From positions 62,001 through 126,000 of the forward strand of contig JAKLLB010000001.1 in the NCBI GenBank assembly GCA_023150345.1: 64,000 nucleotides of DNA. The letters run 5' to 3'. Below are positions 47,685 to 56,173 of this stretch, in pieces. The notes beneath the pieces are model-generated. The model did no database searches. It was not told the origin of the DNA and saw only the letters and a list, made by a program, of their open reading frames with translations. Source of the DNA: Aquabacterium sp. Its GTDB lineage: Bacteria > Pseudomonadota > Gammaproteobacteria > Burkholderiales > Burkholderiaceae_C. Made by a program: the position numbers and the translations under genes. The stretch's first letter is position 1; every line of letters begins with the position of its first letter.

Positions 47685-47760
47685 GGGTGCTTAGCTCAGT
47701 CGGTAGAGCGGCGCCCTTACAAGGCGTAGGTCGGCGGTTCGAGCCCGTCAGCACCCACCA
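47685..47760 (+). tRNA. tRNA-Val (anticodon TAC)
   Basis: A 76-nt cloverleaf with encoded CCA (47758-47760). The acceptor GGGTGCT pairs with AGCACCC. Anticodon loop CTTACAA has anticodon TAC reading GUA. The T arm is GGCGG TTCGAGC CCGTC. It lies between the HU gene and ppiD. Confidence 0.96.
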
Positions 47761-47910
47761 TCGCTAAAATGCCCGGCGCACCATTTCCAGCGTGACGGCA
47801 GGCAGCGGCATGTGCCCTGACGCCGGGTTGATCCAAGGCGAACTGCGGTTCGCCTTTTTCGCATTCATCTGGCCTGCTGCTCACGCATGCCGGCCTTCGA
47901 GGCGTTGTCC

Positions 47911-49833
47911 ATGTTCGAGTTCATTCGCACGCACACCAAACTGCTGCAACTGCTGCTGCTGCTGTTGATCCTGCCGTCGTTCATCGTGTTCGGCATTCAG
48001 GGCTACACGCAGTTCACCGAAGGGCAGCAGCAGGCGGTGGCCACGGTCGATGGCCAGGCCATCTCGCAAGGCGAGTGGGATGCCGCGCACCAGCAGCAGG
48101 TCGAACGTATCCGGCAACAGGCGCCCAATCTCGATCCCAAGATGTTCGACACACCCGAAGCAAGGGCCCAGACCCTCGAGGCGCTGGTGCGCGAGCGGGT
48201 CATGCAGGTCGCGTCGCGCAAGCTTCATCTGCCGATCAGTGACGACCGCCTGCGCCGCTTGTTCATCCAAGACCCACAGTTCGCGACGATACGCAATGCC
48301 GATGGCAGCGTGAACAAGGAACTGCTGCAGGCACAGGGCATGACATCCGAGGGGTTCGCCGAACGGCTGCGTCTGGACTTGGCGATCCAGCAGGTGAGCC
48401 GCGGCGTGACCGACAGTTCACTGGCCTCGCCGTCCGTCGTGTCGAGTGCGCTCGACGCGATGCTTCAGCGCCGCGAGGTCCGGGTGGCGCGCTTCGATGC
48501 CAAGGAATACCTGGCCCGGGTCGATCCGTCACAGGCCGATCTGCAGGCGTACTACACCTCGCACCCGGCCGAGTTCGTTTCGCCTGAGCAGGCTGAGATC
48601 GAGTACGTGGTCCTCGATCTCGAGACGCTGTCCAAGGGCCTCACGGTGCCCGAGGCAGATGCCAAGGCCTTTTACGAAGCCAACGTGTCTCGGTACACCG
48701 CCGCCGAGGAACGCCGCGCGCGGCACATTCTGATCAAGGCCGACAAGTCCTCCGCACCCGATGTGCGCCAGAAGGCGCGCGCGCAGGCCGAAACACTCGT
48801 CACGCAGGCGCGTCAGAACCCCAAGGCGTTTGCCGACCTGGCGCGCAAGAACTCGCAGGACGAAGGCTCGGCTGCCCAGGGTGGCGACCTCGACTTCTTC
48901 AGCCGCGGAGCAATGACCAAGCCGTTTGAAGACGCGGTATACGCCATGAAGCCGGGCGAGGTGAGCAACGTGGTCGAGACCGAGTTCGGCTACCACGTCA
49001 TCTTGCTCGAGGCCACCCGGGGCGGCGAGCGCCAGCCGTTCGAAGCGGTGCGTGCGTCGATCGAAGACGACATTCGTCGCCAGCTTGCTCAGAAGCGCTG
49101 GGCCGAGGCCGCCGAGCAGTTCACCAATACCGTGTATGAACAGCCCGACAGCCTGCAGCCGGTGATCGAGAAGCTGAAGCTGGACAGGCGCACGGCGACC
49201 GTAGGGCGCACGCCTGCGCCCGGCGCCACTGGCGCCTTGGCCTCGGCCAAGCTGCTCGATGCCGTCTTCGCTACCGACGCCGTGAAGAACAAGCGCAACA
49301 CCGATGGCGTGGAGGTGGGGCCGAACCAACTGGCTGCGGCGCGGGTAACCCGCCACCAACCCACCCGTACGCTACCGCTCGACGAGGTGAAGGATCGTGT
49401 CGCGGCGCAGGTGCGTTTGACACAGGCCGTTGCCTTGGCGCGCAAGGACGGCGAGGCGCGGCTGGCGCAGGCGCGCAGCGGCGGCAACGCGGCCTGGAAC
49501 GCCAGCGTGGTGGTCTCGCGAGTCGACCCGGCGGGGCAGCCGCGGCCCGTGGTGGACGCGGTGCTTAGGGCCGATGCTTCGCGCCTGCCCGCGCATGTGG
49601 GTGTCGACCTGCCCGGTCAGGGCTATGTGGCGGCGCAGATCGACAAGGTCTTGCCGCGCGAGGTCAAGCCCGAGGAGAGCGCGCAGCTGCAGTCGCAGTA
49701 TGTGCAGTTGTGGGCCCAGGCTGAGTCTGCTGCCTACTACCAGGCCCTGCGCAAGCGCTACCAGGTCGAATTGAAGGCCGACCCCAAGGCGGCACGGGCG
49801 ACTGACGCCGCAGCATCTGCCGCCAGCCGCTGA
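47911..49833 (+). CDS. ppiD: Membrane-anchored periplasmic chaperone PpiD-like
   Basis: A 640-residue SurA/PpiD family folding factor. It has an N-terminal membrane anchor (residues about 10-30, LLQLLLLLLILPSFIVFGI), a SurA-N-like chaperone region, and a parvulin-type peptidyl-prolyl isomerase domain (about 260-360: RRARHILIKAD through GGDLDFFSRGAMTKPFEDAVYAMKPGEVSN and FGYHVILLE). A second degenerate isomerase-like region lies toward the C-terminus. ATG 47911 is preferred to an upstream ATG because the anchor follows directly. tRNA-His follows 43 bases later. Confidence 0.9.
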   Translation: MFEFIRTHTKLLQLLLLLLILPSFIVFGIQGYTQFTEGQQQAVATVDGQAISQGEWDAAHQQQVERIRQQAPNLDPKMFDTPEARAQTLEALVRERVMQVASRKLHLPISDDRLRRLFIQDPQFATIRNADGSVNKELLQAQGMTSEGFAERLRLDLAIQQVSRGVTDSSLASPSVVSSALDAMLQRREVRVARFDAKEYLARVDPSQADLQAYYTSHPAEFVSPEQAEIEYVVLDLETLSKGLTVPEADAKAFYEANVSRYTAAEERRARHILIKADKSSAPDVRQKARAQAETLVTQARQNPKAFADLARKNSQDEGSAAQGGDLDFFSRGAMTKPFEDAVYAMKPGEVSNVVETEFGYHVILLEATRGGERQPFEAVRASIEDDIRRQLAQKRWAEAAEQFTNTVYEQPDSLQPVIEKLKLDRRTATVGRTPAPGATGALASAKLLDAVFATDAVKNKRNTDGVEVGPNQLAAARVTRHQPTRTLPLDEVKDRVAAQVRLTQAVALARKDGEARLAQARSGGNAAWNASVVVSRVDPAGQPRPVVDAVLRADASRLPAHVGVDLPGQGYVAAQIDKVLPREVKPEESAQLQSQYVQLWAQAESAAYYQALRKRYQVELKADPKAARATDAAASAASR

Positions 49834-49856
49834 CAGGTGGCGGGCTGGATCCGTTC

Positions 49857-49862
49857 TATAAT
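49857..49862 (+). promoter_or_regulatory. Consensus -10 box of tRNA-His
   Basis: A perfect TATAAT, 13 bases before the tRNA-His 5' end. No good -35 box lies at 17 bases; a CTGACA-like hexamer lies slightly too far upstream. Confidence 0.6.
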
Positions 49863-49875
49863 CTTCGGCTCTAAC

Positions 49876-49952
49876 GGTGGCTGTAGCTCAGTTGGTAGAG
49901 TCCCAGATTGTGATTCTGGTCGTCGTGGGTTCGAGTCCCATCAGCCACCCCA
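49876..49952 (+). tRNA. tRNA-His (anticodon GTG)
   Basis: A cloverleaf with the His-specific extra G-1 (49876) facing discriminator C73, and CCA encoded. The acceptor is GTGGCTG/CAGCCAC, and the anticodon loop TTGTGAT reads CAC/CAU. A decayed toxin gene lies just downstream, suggesting past insertion next to this tRNA. Confidence 0.97.
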
Positions 49953-49979
49953 GGTAACACCGGGCAGTGCCCCGCCAGC

Positions 49980-50005
49980 GGCCCCTCATCGCAAGGTGAG
50001 GGGCC
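49980..50005 (+). terminator. Hairpin after tRNA-His
   Basis: GGCCCCTCA/TGAGGGGCC stem with an 8-base loop, then GTTGTCGTT. Stem is strong, T-run weak. Confidence 0.65.
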
Positions 50006-50144
50006 GTTGTCGTTGGGGCTCGACTCGAGGCGAATGATCGGGGTTGTCGGCGGCATCGACGCGTCGAAACGGCGGCATCGTGGGGGGGCTTTCGACATCG
50101 GACTGCTCGGGCTCGTGTTGCACTCGAAACAGGTTGAGGGCAGC

Positions 50145-50300
50145 TCACGAGGCCAGCCCGGTCCACGGGTCGATCAGCGCAACCCTGCAATTCCAGAATC
50201 CGTCGGTGTTCTGCGTGGCCAGTCTTGCACCCGATCGCCTCGCGATCGCCGCGATCTGCGCATCGAACTAGGAGATGGGCTGACCTTGTGCGCGTTGCGT
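50145..50300 (-). pseudogene. Remnant of a VapC-like PIN-domain toxin gene
   Basis: On the minus strand, codons from 50300 down to the stop at 50145 read GQPIS, then an in-frame TAG (50268-50270), then FDAQIAAIARRSGARLAT and QNTDGFWNCRVALIDPW. This is the C-terminal signature of type II VapC ribonuclease toxins (usual GRPISYFDAQIAAIA...RNTxDFxxC...INPW), with a stop in place of the Tyr codon. No VapB antitoxin and no N-terminal PIN half can be read upstream in any frame. It is a broken relic between tRNA-His and soxG. The rest of 50006-50380 holds nothing else I can support. Confidence 0.75.
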
Positions 50301-50380
50301 TGCAGCGTGACTCGGGCCAGTCGATCAATGACTCCGGATACGTCCTGCAGTGAGGGGGCCGAGGTTCCAGCTGGGAGCGG

Positions 50381-50935
50381 TCATCGTGCCTCGGAGGATG
50401 TTGTCGGGAGCGCGGCACCGGCGTAGGCCAGCCAGCTTGCGAGGTAATGGGCTTGGGTGCGGTCGGTGAGCAGCCACAGGGTGTCGGGTCGCATGCGCAC
50501 CAGCGCCACCGCGATATCCGCCAGCCGTGCGCGCGCGGCGCAGCCTCGCTCCACAGGCAGGGAACGGCTGTCGACCAGGCGTTGCAGCAGTTCGTCCACC
50601 TGCGGGCCTTGCAGTTCGAGTGCCAGGGTGCCGTCAGTCTGGTCGACCGCACAGGCCAGCGACTCGGCCGACATCGCAGCCAGCGCCGCATCCGCGGTGG
50701 CGCGTTCGAGCGCCAGCAGCGTGACTTCGCTCGGGCTGCGCCACAGTGCCCAGGTGCCTGGAGGTCGGCCGCTGCCCAGTGCCTGAGCATGCTCGGGAAC
50801 ATCCGTCACGCCGACCGCCCGTAGCGCGGCGGCCAGCGCCTCACGGCCACCGGACAGGTGCCGCAGCGCGACCACCGCCAGCGGCTCGATGCGGCGCACG
50901 GCCACCGGGCCGGCTTCGAACTCAGGCATGGCCAT
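50381..50935 (-). CDS. soxG: Sarcosine oxidase gamma subunit
   Basis: A 184-residue gamma subunit of the heterotetrameric sarcosine oxidase. It shows the weakly conserved gamma-family fold, with RSPSEVTLLALER, TDGTLALELQGPQVDELL and MRPDTLWLLTDRTQAHYLASWL near the C-terminus. It overlaps the soxA 3' end by 14 bases, so identity rests partly on operon position soxBDAG. The ATG at 50935 is used; ATG 50929 is possible. Confidence 0.85.
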   Translation of the reverse strand: MAMPEFEAGPVAVRRIEPLAVVALRHLSGGREALAAALRAVGVTDVPEHAQALGSGRPPGTWALWRSPSEVTLLALERATADAALAAMSAESLACAVDQTDGTLALELQGPQVDELLQRLVDSRSLPVERGCAARARLADIAVALVRMRPDTLWLLTDRTQAHYLASWLAYAGAALPTTSSEAR

Positions 50936-53774
50936 GCAGGCGCTCTCCTGTCGGGTCGAAGAACGGGGTGGCCACTACCTCGGCGTCGATGGCCGTGCCC
51001 AGGTGATGCACGGTGATGCGCTCGCCCAAGCGCGAACGGCCACGCTGCAGCATCGCCAACGCCACCGGGTGGCCGAGGTTGGGGCTGTGGTGGCTGCTGG
51101 TCACGAAGCCTTTGATCGGCCCCGGCGGCCCTGGCGGTGCCACGGCATGCGCACCCACCGGCAGTCGCGTACTGCGGTCCACCGGCACCAGGCCGACCAA
51201 CTGCATGCGATCGGCATCCAGCGCTGCGGGCCGCAGCAGCGAGCGGCGGCCGACGAAGTTGGCGACCTTCTTCGCGATGCCGCGGTCCATGCCGATGTCG
51301 CCGGGCAGCGTGGTGCCGTCGGTGTCGCCGCCCACGTGCAGAAAGCCCTTCTCGGTGCGCATCACCATCAGCGCCTCCACGCCGTAGGGCAGGGCGTCGA
51401 AGCCCTGTCCGAGCTGCCACAGCCGCTCAAGCAAGGCCGGGGTCTGCTGCGCGGGCAGGTTGATCTCGTAGCCCAGCTCACCGTTGAAGCTGGCGCGCAG
51501 CACGCGCATTCGGGTGCCGGCGTGATTGACCTCGCGCAGCGTCATGTGCTTCATGGTTCCCGGAACCAGCGCGGCGTCGAAGCCCGCCGCCTCCAGCAGC
51601 GCCCACGCGCGCGGCCCGCTGACCGTGACGTTGCCCCAGGCCGAAGTGACCGGCGTCACCAGCACGCGGTGGTTCACGTACTCGCACTGCAGCCACTCCT
51701 CGAAGGCGAGTGCCACCCGCTCCACGCCGCCGGAGGTGGTGTTGACCCAGAAGCGGTCGGGCGCCAGGCGGGCGACGATGCCGTCGTCGAAGACCACGCC
51801 GTTCTCGTTGATCAGGATGCCGTAGCGCGCGCCGCCGACGGGCAGCGTCGACATCGTGCCGACGTACATCAGATCCAGGAACTCGGCTGCATCCGGCCCG
51901 AAGACCTCGATCTTGCCCAGCGGCGAGCCTTCGAACAGGCCCACCGTGCGCCGCACCTGCAGGGCCTCGCGCTGCGCCGCCTGCTCCAGGCTCTCGCCGG
52001 CCCGTGGATAGGCCGCGGGGCGCAGCCAGCCGCCGAAGTCCTCGAACAGGCCTTGGCGGGCGACGTGCCAGTCGTGCCCCGGCATGCGCTTGAGCGGCCG
52101 GATGCGCTCGCCGTGGCGCCCGCCGGCGACGGCATTGATCGTGACCGGCTTGAACGGCGGGCGGAACTTGGTCGTGCCCACCTGCGGCGGCGTGCGCTGC
52201 GTGTGGCCGCCCATCAGCACGATTGCGTTGACATTGCTCGTCTTGCCCTGGTCGGTGGCCATGCCCAGGGTGGTGTAGCGCTTGAGGTGCTCCACCGAGC
52301 GGTAGTTCTCGCGCGCGGCCAGGGCCACGTCGCTGGCGGTCACGTCGTTCTGCAGGTCGACGAAGACCTTGCCTGGGCCGCGGCCCCGTGTGGACAGGGC
52401 GGTTGGCGAGGGGCGGTTGTCGGCCGGCACCTCGCCGGTCTCGATCTCGCCGACGCAGGCGCCGACCACCGTGATGCCCGGCAGGTCAAGGTCGGGCACG
52501 AACATCGCCGCGCGTTCGTCCCAACGCAGCTTGCCACCGGCCATCGAGTAGAGGTTCACCGCGGGCGTCCAGCCGCCGGCCACCGCGATGCAGTCGGCGG
52601 CGATCTCGTGGCGCTGGCGCCCGTCGTGGCCGATCACCGTGGCGCACCTCACCGCCCGGCGGCCGTGGACGGCGACGACCGCGCTGGCGCGATGAACCTG
52701 CACGCCGGGCGGCGGCTCCGCAGCGGCCTTGGCCCGGTGGTCGATGATGGCGGCAACCTCGATGCCGGCCGCCTGAAGCGTGCGCGCCACGCCGTAGGCG
52801 GTGTCGCAGGCGCCCGCGATCAGCACGCGGTGCCCGCAGGCCACGCCGTACAGATCGGCATAGCGCTGCACTGCGCTGGCCAACATCACGCCGGGGCGAT
52901 CGTTGTCAGGGAACAGCATCGGTCGCTCGAAGGCGCCGCAGGCGATCACGATGTGCTGTGCGCGAACCTTCCACAGCCGTTCGCGCACGTCGCCGTGCAC
53001 GTCGCAGCTCACTGCCTGCACCGCCGCTGCGAACTGGTGGTCGTACAGGCCGAACACGGTGGTGCCGGTCTGGACGCGCACGCCGGCCTGCTCGGCTTCC
53101 CGTGCCAGGCTCGCGATGCGCGCGCGGCCGGCCTCGCCCTGCGCGGCCACCCAGCCGCCCAGCCGCGGCTGGCCTTCCATCAGCAGCACGTCATGGCCGG
53201 CACGGGTGGCGCGGATCGCCGCCTCGAGCCCCGCCACGCCGCCGCCCACCACCAGCGTATGCACGTGCTGCGACAGCTCGTCGTAGCGGTCGGGGTCGGC
53301 CCCGGTGTCGGCGGCGGCGGCATGGCCCAGGCCAGCCGCGCGGCGGATCGCGGGTTCGAACCAGCGCCAACCCGGCCACATGAACGTCTTGTAGTAGAAG
53401 CCCGCGGGCATCAGGTCCGCGAAGCGGGCGCTGAGCGCACCGATGTCGAAGCGCAGGCTGGGCCAGGCATTGCCGGGGCGGGCCACCAGGCCGTCGCTCA
53501 GCAAGAGGTCGGTGGCGCGCGTGTTGGGCGTGCGGCGCGCGCCATCGCCGATGTCGAGCAGGCCGGTCGGCTCCTCGACGCCGCAGCTGAAGATGCCCCG
53601 CGGCCGGTGCAGCTTGAAGCTGCGGCCCACGTGCAACGTGCCGCTGGCCAGCAGCGCCGAGGCCAGCGTGTCGCCCGGGTGTCCCTGCAGCGCGCGCCCG
53701 TCAAAGCTGAAGTCGATCGTTTGTGATCGATCGACCCAGGCCCCGGCCAGGCCAGGCAGACGGTAGCCGCTCAT
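50922..53774 (-). CDS. soxA: Sarcosine oxidase alpha subunit
   Basis: A 950-residue large subunit. The N-terminal region has a 2Fe-2S-like fold start (FDGRALQGHPGDTLASALLASG) and a FAD/NAD-binding fold (TLVVGGGVAGLEAAIRATRAG). The C-terminal half is a glycine-cleavage T-protein-like aminomethyltransferase domain that receives the methyl-derived C1 on tetrahydrofolate (WVNTTSGGVERVALAFEEW, GELGYEI, KGFLHVGGDTDGTTLPGDIG). It oxidatively demethylates sarcosine to glycine. The start overlaps soxD (ATGA), and the order is soxB-D-A-G. Confidence 0.93.
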   Translation of the reverse strand: MSGYRLPGLAGAWVDRSQTIDFSFDGRALQGHPGDTLASALLASGTLHVGRSFKLHRPRGIFSCGVEEPTGLLDIGDGARRTPNTRATDLLLSDGLVARPGNAWPSLRFDIGALSARFADLMPAGFYYKTFMWPGWRWFEPAIRRAAGLGHAAAADTGADPDRYDELSQHVHTLVVGGGVAGLEAAIRATRAGHDVLLMEGQPRLGGWVAAQGEAGRARIASLAREAEQAGVRVQTGTTVFGLYDHQFAAAVQAVSCDVHGDVRERLWKVRAQHIVIACGAFERPMLFPDNDRPGVMLASAVQRYADLYGVACGHRVLIAGACDTAYGVARTLQAAGIEVAAIIDHRAKAAAEPPPGVQVHRASAVVAVHGRRAVRCATVIGHDGRQRHEIAADCIAVAGGWTPAVNLYSMAGGKLRWDERAAMFVPDLDLPGITVVGACVGEIETGEVPADNRPSPTALSTRGRGPGKVFVDLQNDVTASDVALAARENYRSVEHLKRYTTLGMATDQGKTSNVNAIVLMGGHTQRTPPQVGTTKFRPPFKPVTINAVAGGRHGERIRPLKRMPGHDWHVARQGLFEDFGGWLRPAAYPRAGESLEQAAQREALQVRRTVGLFEGSPLGKIEVFGPDAAEFLDLMYVGTMSTLPVGGARYGILINENGVVFDDGIVARLAPDRFWVNTTSGGVERVALAFEEWLQCEYVNHRVLVTPVTSAWGNVTVSGPRAWALLEAAGFDAALVPGTMKHMTLREVNHAGTRMRVLRASFNGELGYEINLPAQQTPALLERLWQLGQGFDALPYGVEALMVMRTEKGFLHVGGDTDGTTLPGDIGMDRGIAKKVANFVGRRSLLRPAALDADRMQLVGLVPVDRSTRLPVGAHAVAPPGPPGPIKGFVTSSHHSPNLGHPVALAMLQRGRSRLGERITVHHLGTAIDAEVVATPFFDPTGERLHGHA

Positions 53775-54046
53775 GAGGTGGCTTCCGGCGCCGGCTCGGT
53801 GATGCCGTAGACCGCGTCCACCTCGTGGCTCACGGTGTCGCGCCGCACGTTGAACCACATGCCGCAGCCGTAGGTGTGACGCCAGCGCTCAGCGTGCGCG
53901 CCTTTCGGGTTCTTGCGGAAGAAGAGGTAGCGGCCCCAGGTGGCGTCGTCGCAGTCCAGCGGCGGCCGGGCGATGGCGGTGGTGCCGCCGCAGTGGAACT
54001 CGCTGGCTGCGCGCGGGCCGCACCAGGGGCAATGGAGTTGCATCAT
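53771..54046 (-). CDS. soxD: Sarcosine oxidase delta subunit
   Basis: A 91-residue zinc-binding delta subunit. The N-terminal CPWCG motif (C6, C9) and later EFHCGG, RHTYGCGMWFNVRRDT match the family. It is translationally coupled to soxA by a 4-base overlap and 22 bases after soxB. It helps hold the alpha-beta complex together. Confidence 0.92.
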   Translation of the reverse strand: MMQLHCPWCGPRAASEFHCGGTTAIARPPLDCDDATWGRYLFFRKNPKGAHAERWRHTYGCGMWFNVRRDTVSHEVDAVYGITEPAPEATS

Positions 54047-54068
54047 CGGTGTGCAGCGCCTTGGGGTC

Positions 54069-55328
54069 TCAGTGCGCGATGCCGGCCGCAGCGGCCTCGT
54101 CGATCAAGCGGCCGGTGTGGAAGCGTGCGAGCTGGAAGGGCTCGGCCAGCGCGTGGTGCCGGCCGGTGGCCAGCCAGTGGGCCAGCGTCCAGCCGCCCAC
54201 CGGGATGGCCTTGAAGCCCCCGGTGCCCCAGCCGCAGTTGATGGCCAGTCCCGGCACCGGCGTGGGGCCGATGATGGGGCTGGAGTCGGCCACCACGTCG
54301 ACGATGCCGGCCCATTGACGCAGCAGGCGCAGGCGGCCCAGCGTGGGGAACATCTCGGCCGTGGCTGCCAGCACCTGTTGCATGACATCAAAGCTGCCGC
54401 GCTGGGCATACGAGGGGAAGTGGTCGAGCGCGCCGCCGATCACGACCTCGCCCTTGTCGCTCTGGCTCCAGTAAGTGCCCAGCGCCGGCGACAGCGTCAC
54501 CGTGTTGAGCACCGGCTTCACAGGCTCGCTCACCATCGCCTGCAGGGCGTAGCTGGTCACCGGCAGCTCGACGCCGGCCTTACGCGCCAGCACCGACGAA
54601 TGCCCGGCGACGGCCAGTGCCACCTGCTCGGCCCGGATCGGTCCGAGCGGCGTCTGCACGCCGACCACGCGCCCGCCCTGCGTCAGGAAGCCGGTCACCG
54701 GGCAGTTCTGCACGATTTCCACGCCCAGCGCCGAGGCCGCGCGGGCATAGCCCCAGGCCACCGCGTCGTGGCGCGCCGGCCCGGCGCGACGCTGGACGAA
54801 GCCGCCCAGGATGGGAAAGCGCGCATCACGGCCGCAGTTGAGCCGAGGCTCCAGCGCCTGCAGCGCGGGCAAGTCCAGCAGTTCGGCGTCGATGCCGTTG
54901 CAGCGCATCGCGTTGGCCCAGCGGCTTTGCGCATCGAGGTCGTGCCGCGAGTGCGCCAGCGTGACGACGCCGCGCGGGCTGAGCATGATGTTGTAGTTGA
55001 GCTCGTGCGACAGGCCCTCGTAGAGCTTGAGCGAAAAGTCGTACAGCCGCGCGCTCTCGGGGTACAGGTAGTTCGAGCGGACGATGGTCGTGTTGCGCCC
55101 GGTGTTGCCGCCGCCGATCCACCCGGCCTCCACCACCGCGACATTCGTGATGCCGTGGTTCTTCGCCAGGTAGTACGCGGTGGCCAGGCCGTGGCCGCCG
55201 CCGCCCACGATCACGATGTCGTACGCGGCCTTGGGCTCGGCTTCGCGCCAGGCAGGGGCCCAGTCGGCGTGCCCCCGGCGGGCGGCGGCCAGCAGGTTCC
55301 GCAGCGAGTAGCGCGTACGCGGTGTCAT
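54069..55328 (-). CDS. soxB: Sarcosine oxidase beta subunit
   Basis: A 419-residue flavoprotein. FAD-binding motif DIVIVGGGGHGLATAYYL is near residue 38-60, followed by WIGGGNTGRNTTIVRSNY and the RHDAVAWGYARAA region, whose histidine is the covalent FMN attachment site in the family. The C-terminal GWGTGGFKAIPVGGW is also typical. It starts at ATG 55328 with the expected MTPRTRYSLRNLLAAAR opening. It is the first gene of soxBDAG, divergent from the cysteine hydrolase. Confidence 0.94.
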   Translation of the reverse strand: MTPRTRYSLRNLLAAARRGHADWAPAWREAEPKAAYDIVIVGGGGHGLATAYYLAKNHGITNVAVVEAGWIGGGNTGRNTTIVRSNYLYPESARLYDFSLKLYEGLSHELNYNIMLSPRGVVTLAHSRHDLDAQSRWANAMRCNGIDAELLDLPALQALEPRLNCGRDARFPILGGFVQRRAGPARHDAVAWGYARAASALGVEIVQNCPVTGFLTQGGRVVGVQTPLGPIRAEQVALAVAGHSSVLARKAGVELPVTSYALQAMVSEPVKPVLNTVTLSPALGTYWSQSDKGEVVIGGALDHFPSYAQRGSFDVMQQVLAATAEMFPTLGRLRLLRQWAGIVDVVADSSPIIGPTPVPGLAINCGWGTGGFKAIPVGGWTLAHWLATGRHHALAEPFQLARFHTGRLIDEAAAAGIAH

Positions 55329-55486
55329 GGATTCGGGCAGTGCCTTGGGACCAGGGATGGCATCAAGCTGGGCATCCGTCACCGCTCCAGTGTGCCGGCG
55401 CCCTAGCCGAAGCGCCTGTCGTCTTCTTGCCATGGCCAAACCGGGCCCGGCCCACTACAACGGCTTCCGTACTGGAGAGTTTCGCC

Positions 55487-56173
55487 GTGATCAAGGCCCG
55501 CCCCTTCGACTATCCCTTCGACGGCCAGTTCGTGCCGGCACGGACAGCCGTGCTCGCCATCGACCTGCAGGTCGACTTCCTGTCCCAGGATGGCTACTTT
55601 GCGCGCAAGGGCTATGACACGGCACCGCTGCGAAGTGTGATCGGACCCATCAGGCAACTGACCGACGCGGCGCGGCGGGCGGGTTGCCTGGTGATCTGGA
55701 CGCGCCAGGGTTACCGCGCTGACCTGGCCGACGCCAACGAGTACGACCACTGGCGTGCCCGCCGGGCTGGCATCGACATGACCCGCGGCGATCCCGGGTC
55801 GCTCCTTCGCGGCAGCCCGGGATACCAGATCGTGCCGGAACTCAGCCCGCACGACGGCGACGTGATCGTCGACAAGACCGCCAACGGTGCCTTCTACCAG
55901 ACCGACCTCGAACTGGTGTTGCGTGCTCGCGGCATCACGCACCTGATCTTCTCGGGTTGCACCACGGACGTTTGCGTCCACACGACGCTGCGCGAAGCGG
56001 TCGACCGCAAGTACCAGTGCCTGTTGGTCGAGGATGCATGTGCCAGCGGCGACGCGTACGCGCATGCCGCAGCCTTGCACATGGTCACGGTGGAGGACGG
56101 CATCTTCGGCGTCCTGGCAACGCTGGCCGACGTGCAGATGGCACTGGGGGCCTTGCGCCCGGTGGCCGGGTGA
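55487..56173 (+). CDS. Isochorismatase-family cysteine hydrolase (amidase-like)
   Basis: A 228-residue cysteine hydrolase. The triad is D26 (VLAIDLQVDF), K130 (VDKTANGAF) and C163 (TTDVCVHTTLRE), with the cis-peptide CTTDV preceding it. Residues are closest to ureide/biuret amidohydrolases such as RutB and BiuH. It diverges from soxBDAG, so an N-carbamoylsarcosine or related ureide amidase feeding sarcosine is a reasonable inference. A GGAGAG ribosome binding site sits before the GTG start, and the stop overlaps the MFS gene (TGATG). Confidence 0.85.
   Translation: MIKARPFDYPFDGQFVPARTAVLAIDLQVDFLSQDGYFARKGYDTAPLRSVIGPIRQLTDAARRAGCLVIWTRQGYRADLADANEYDHWRARRAGIDMTRGDPGSLLRGSPGYQIVPELSPHDGDVIVDKTANGAFYQTDLELVLRARGITHLIFSGCTTDVCVHTTLREAVDRKYQCLLVEDACASGDAYAHAAALHMVTVEDGIFGVLATLADVQMALGALRPVAG

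Noticed and set aside
50889..53726. A 945-codon open frame on the plus strand opposite soxA
   Set aside because: It is the antisense shadow of a high-GC coding strand: soxA shows clear family domains, and the antisense frame gives a low-complexity Arg/Gly/His/Ala-rich product with no recognisable domain.
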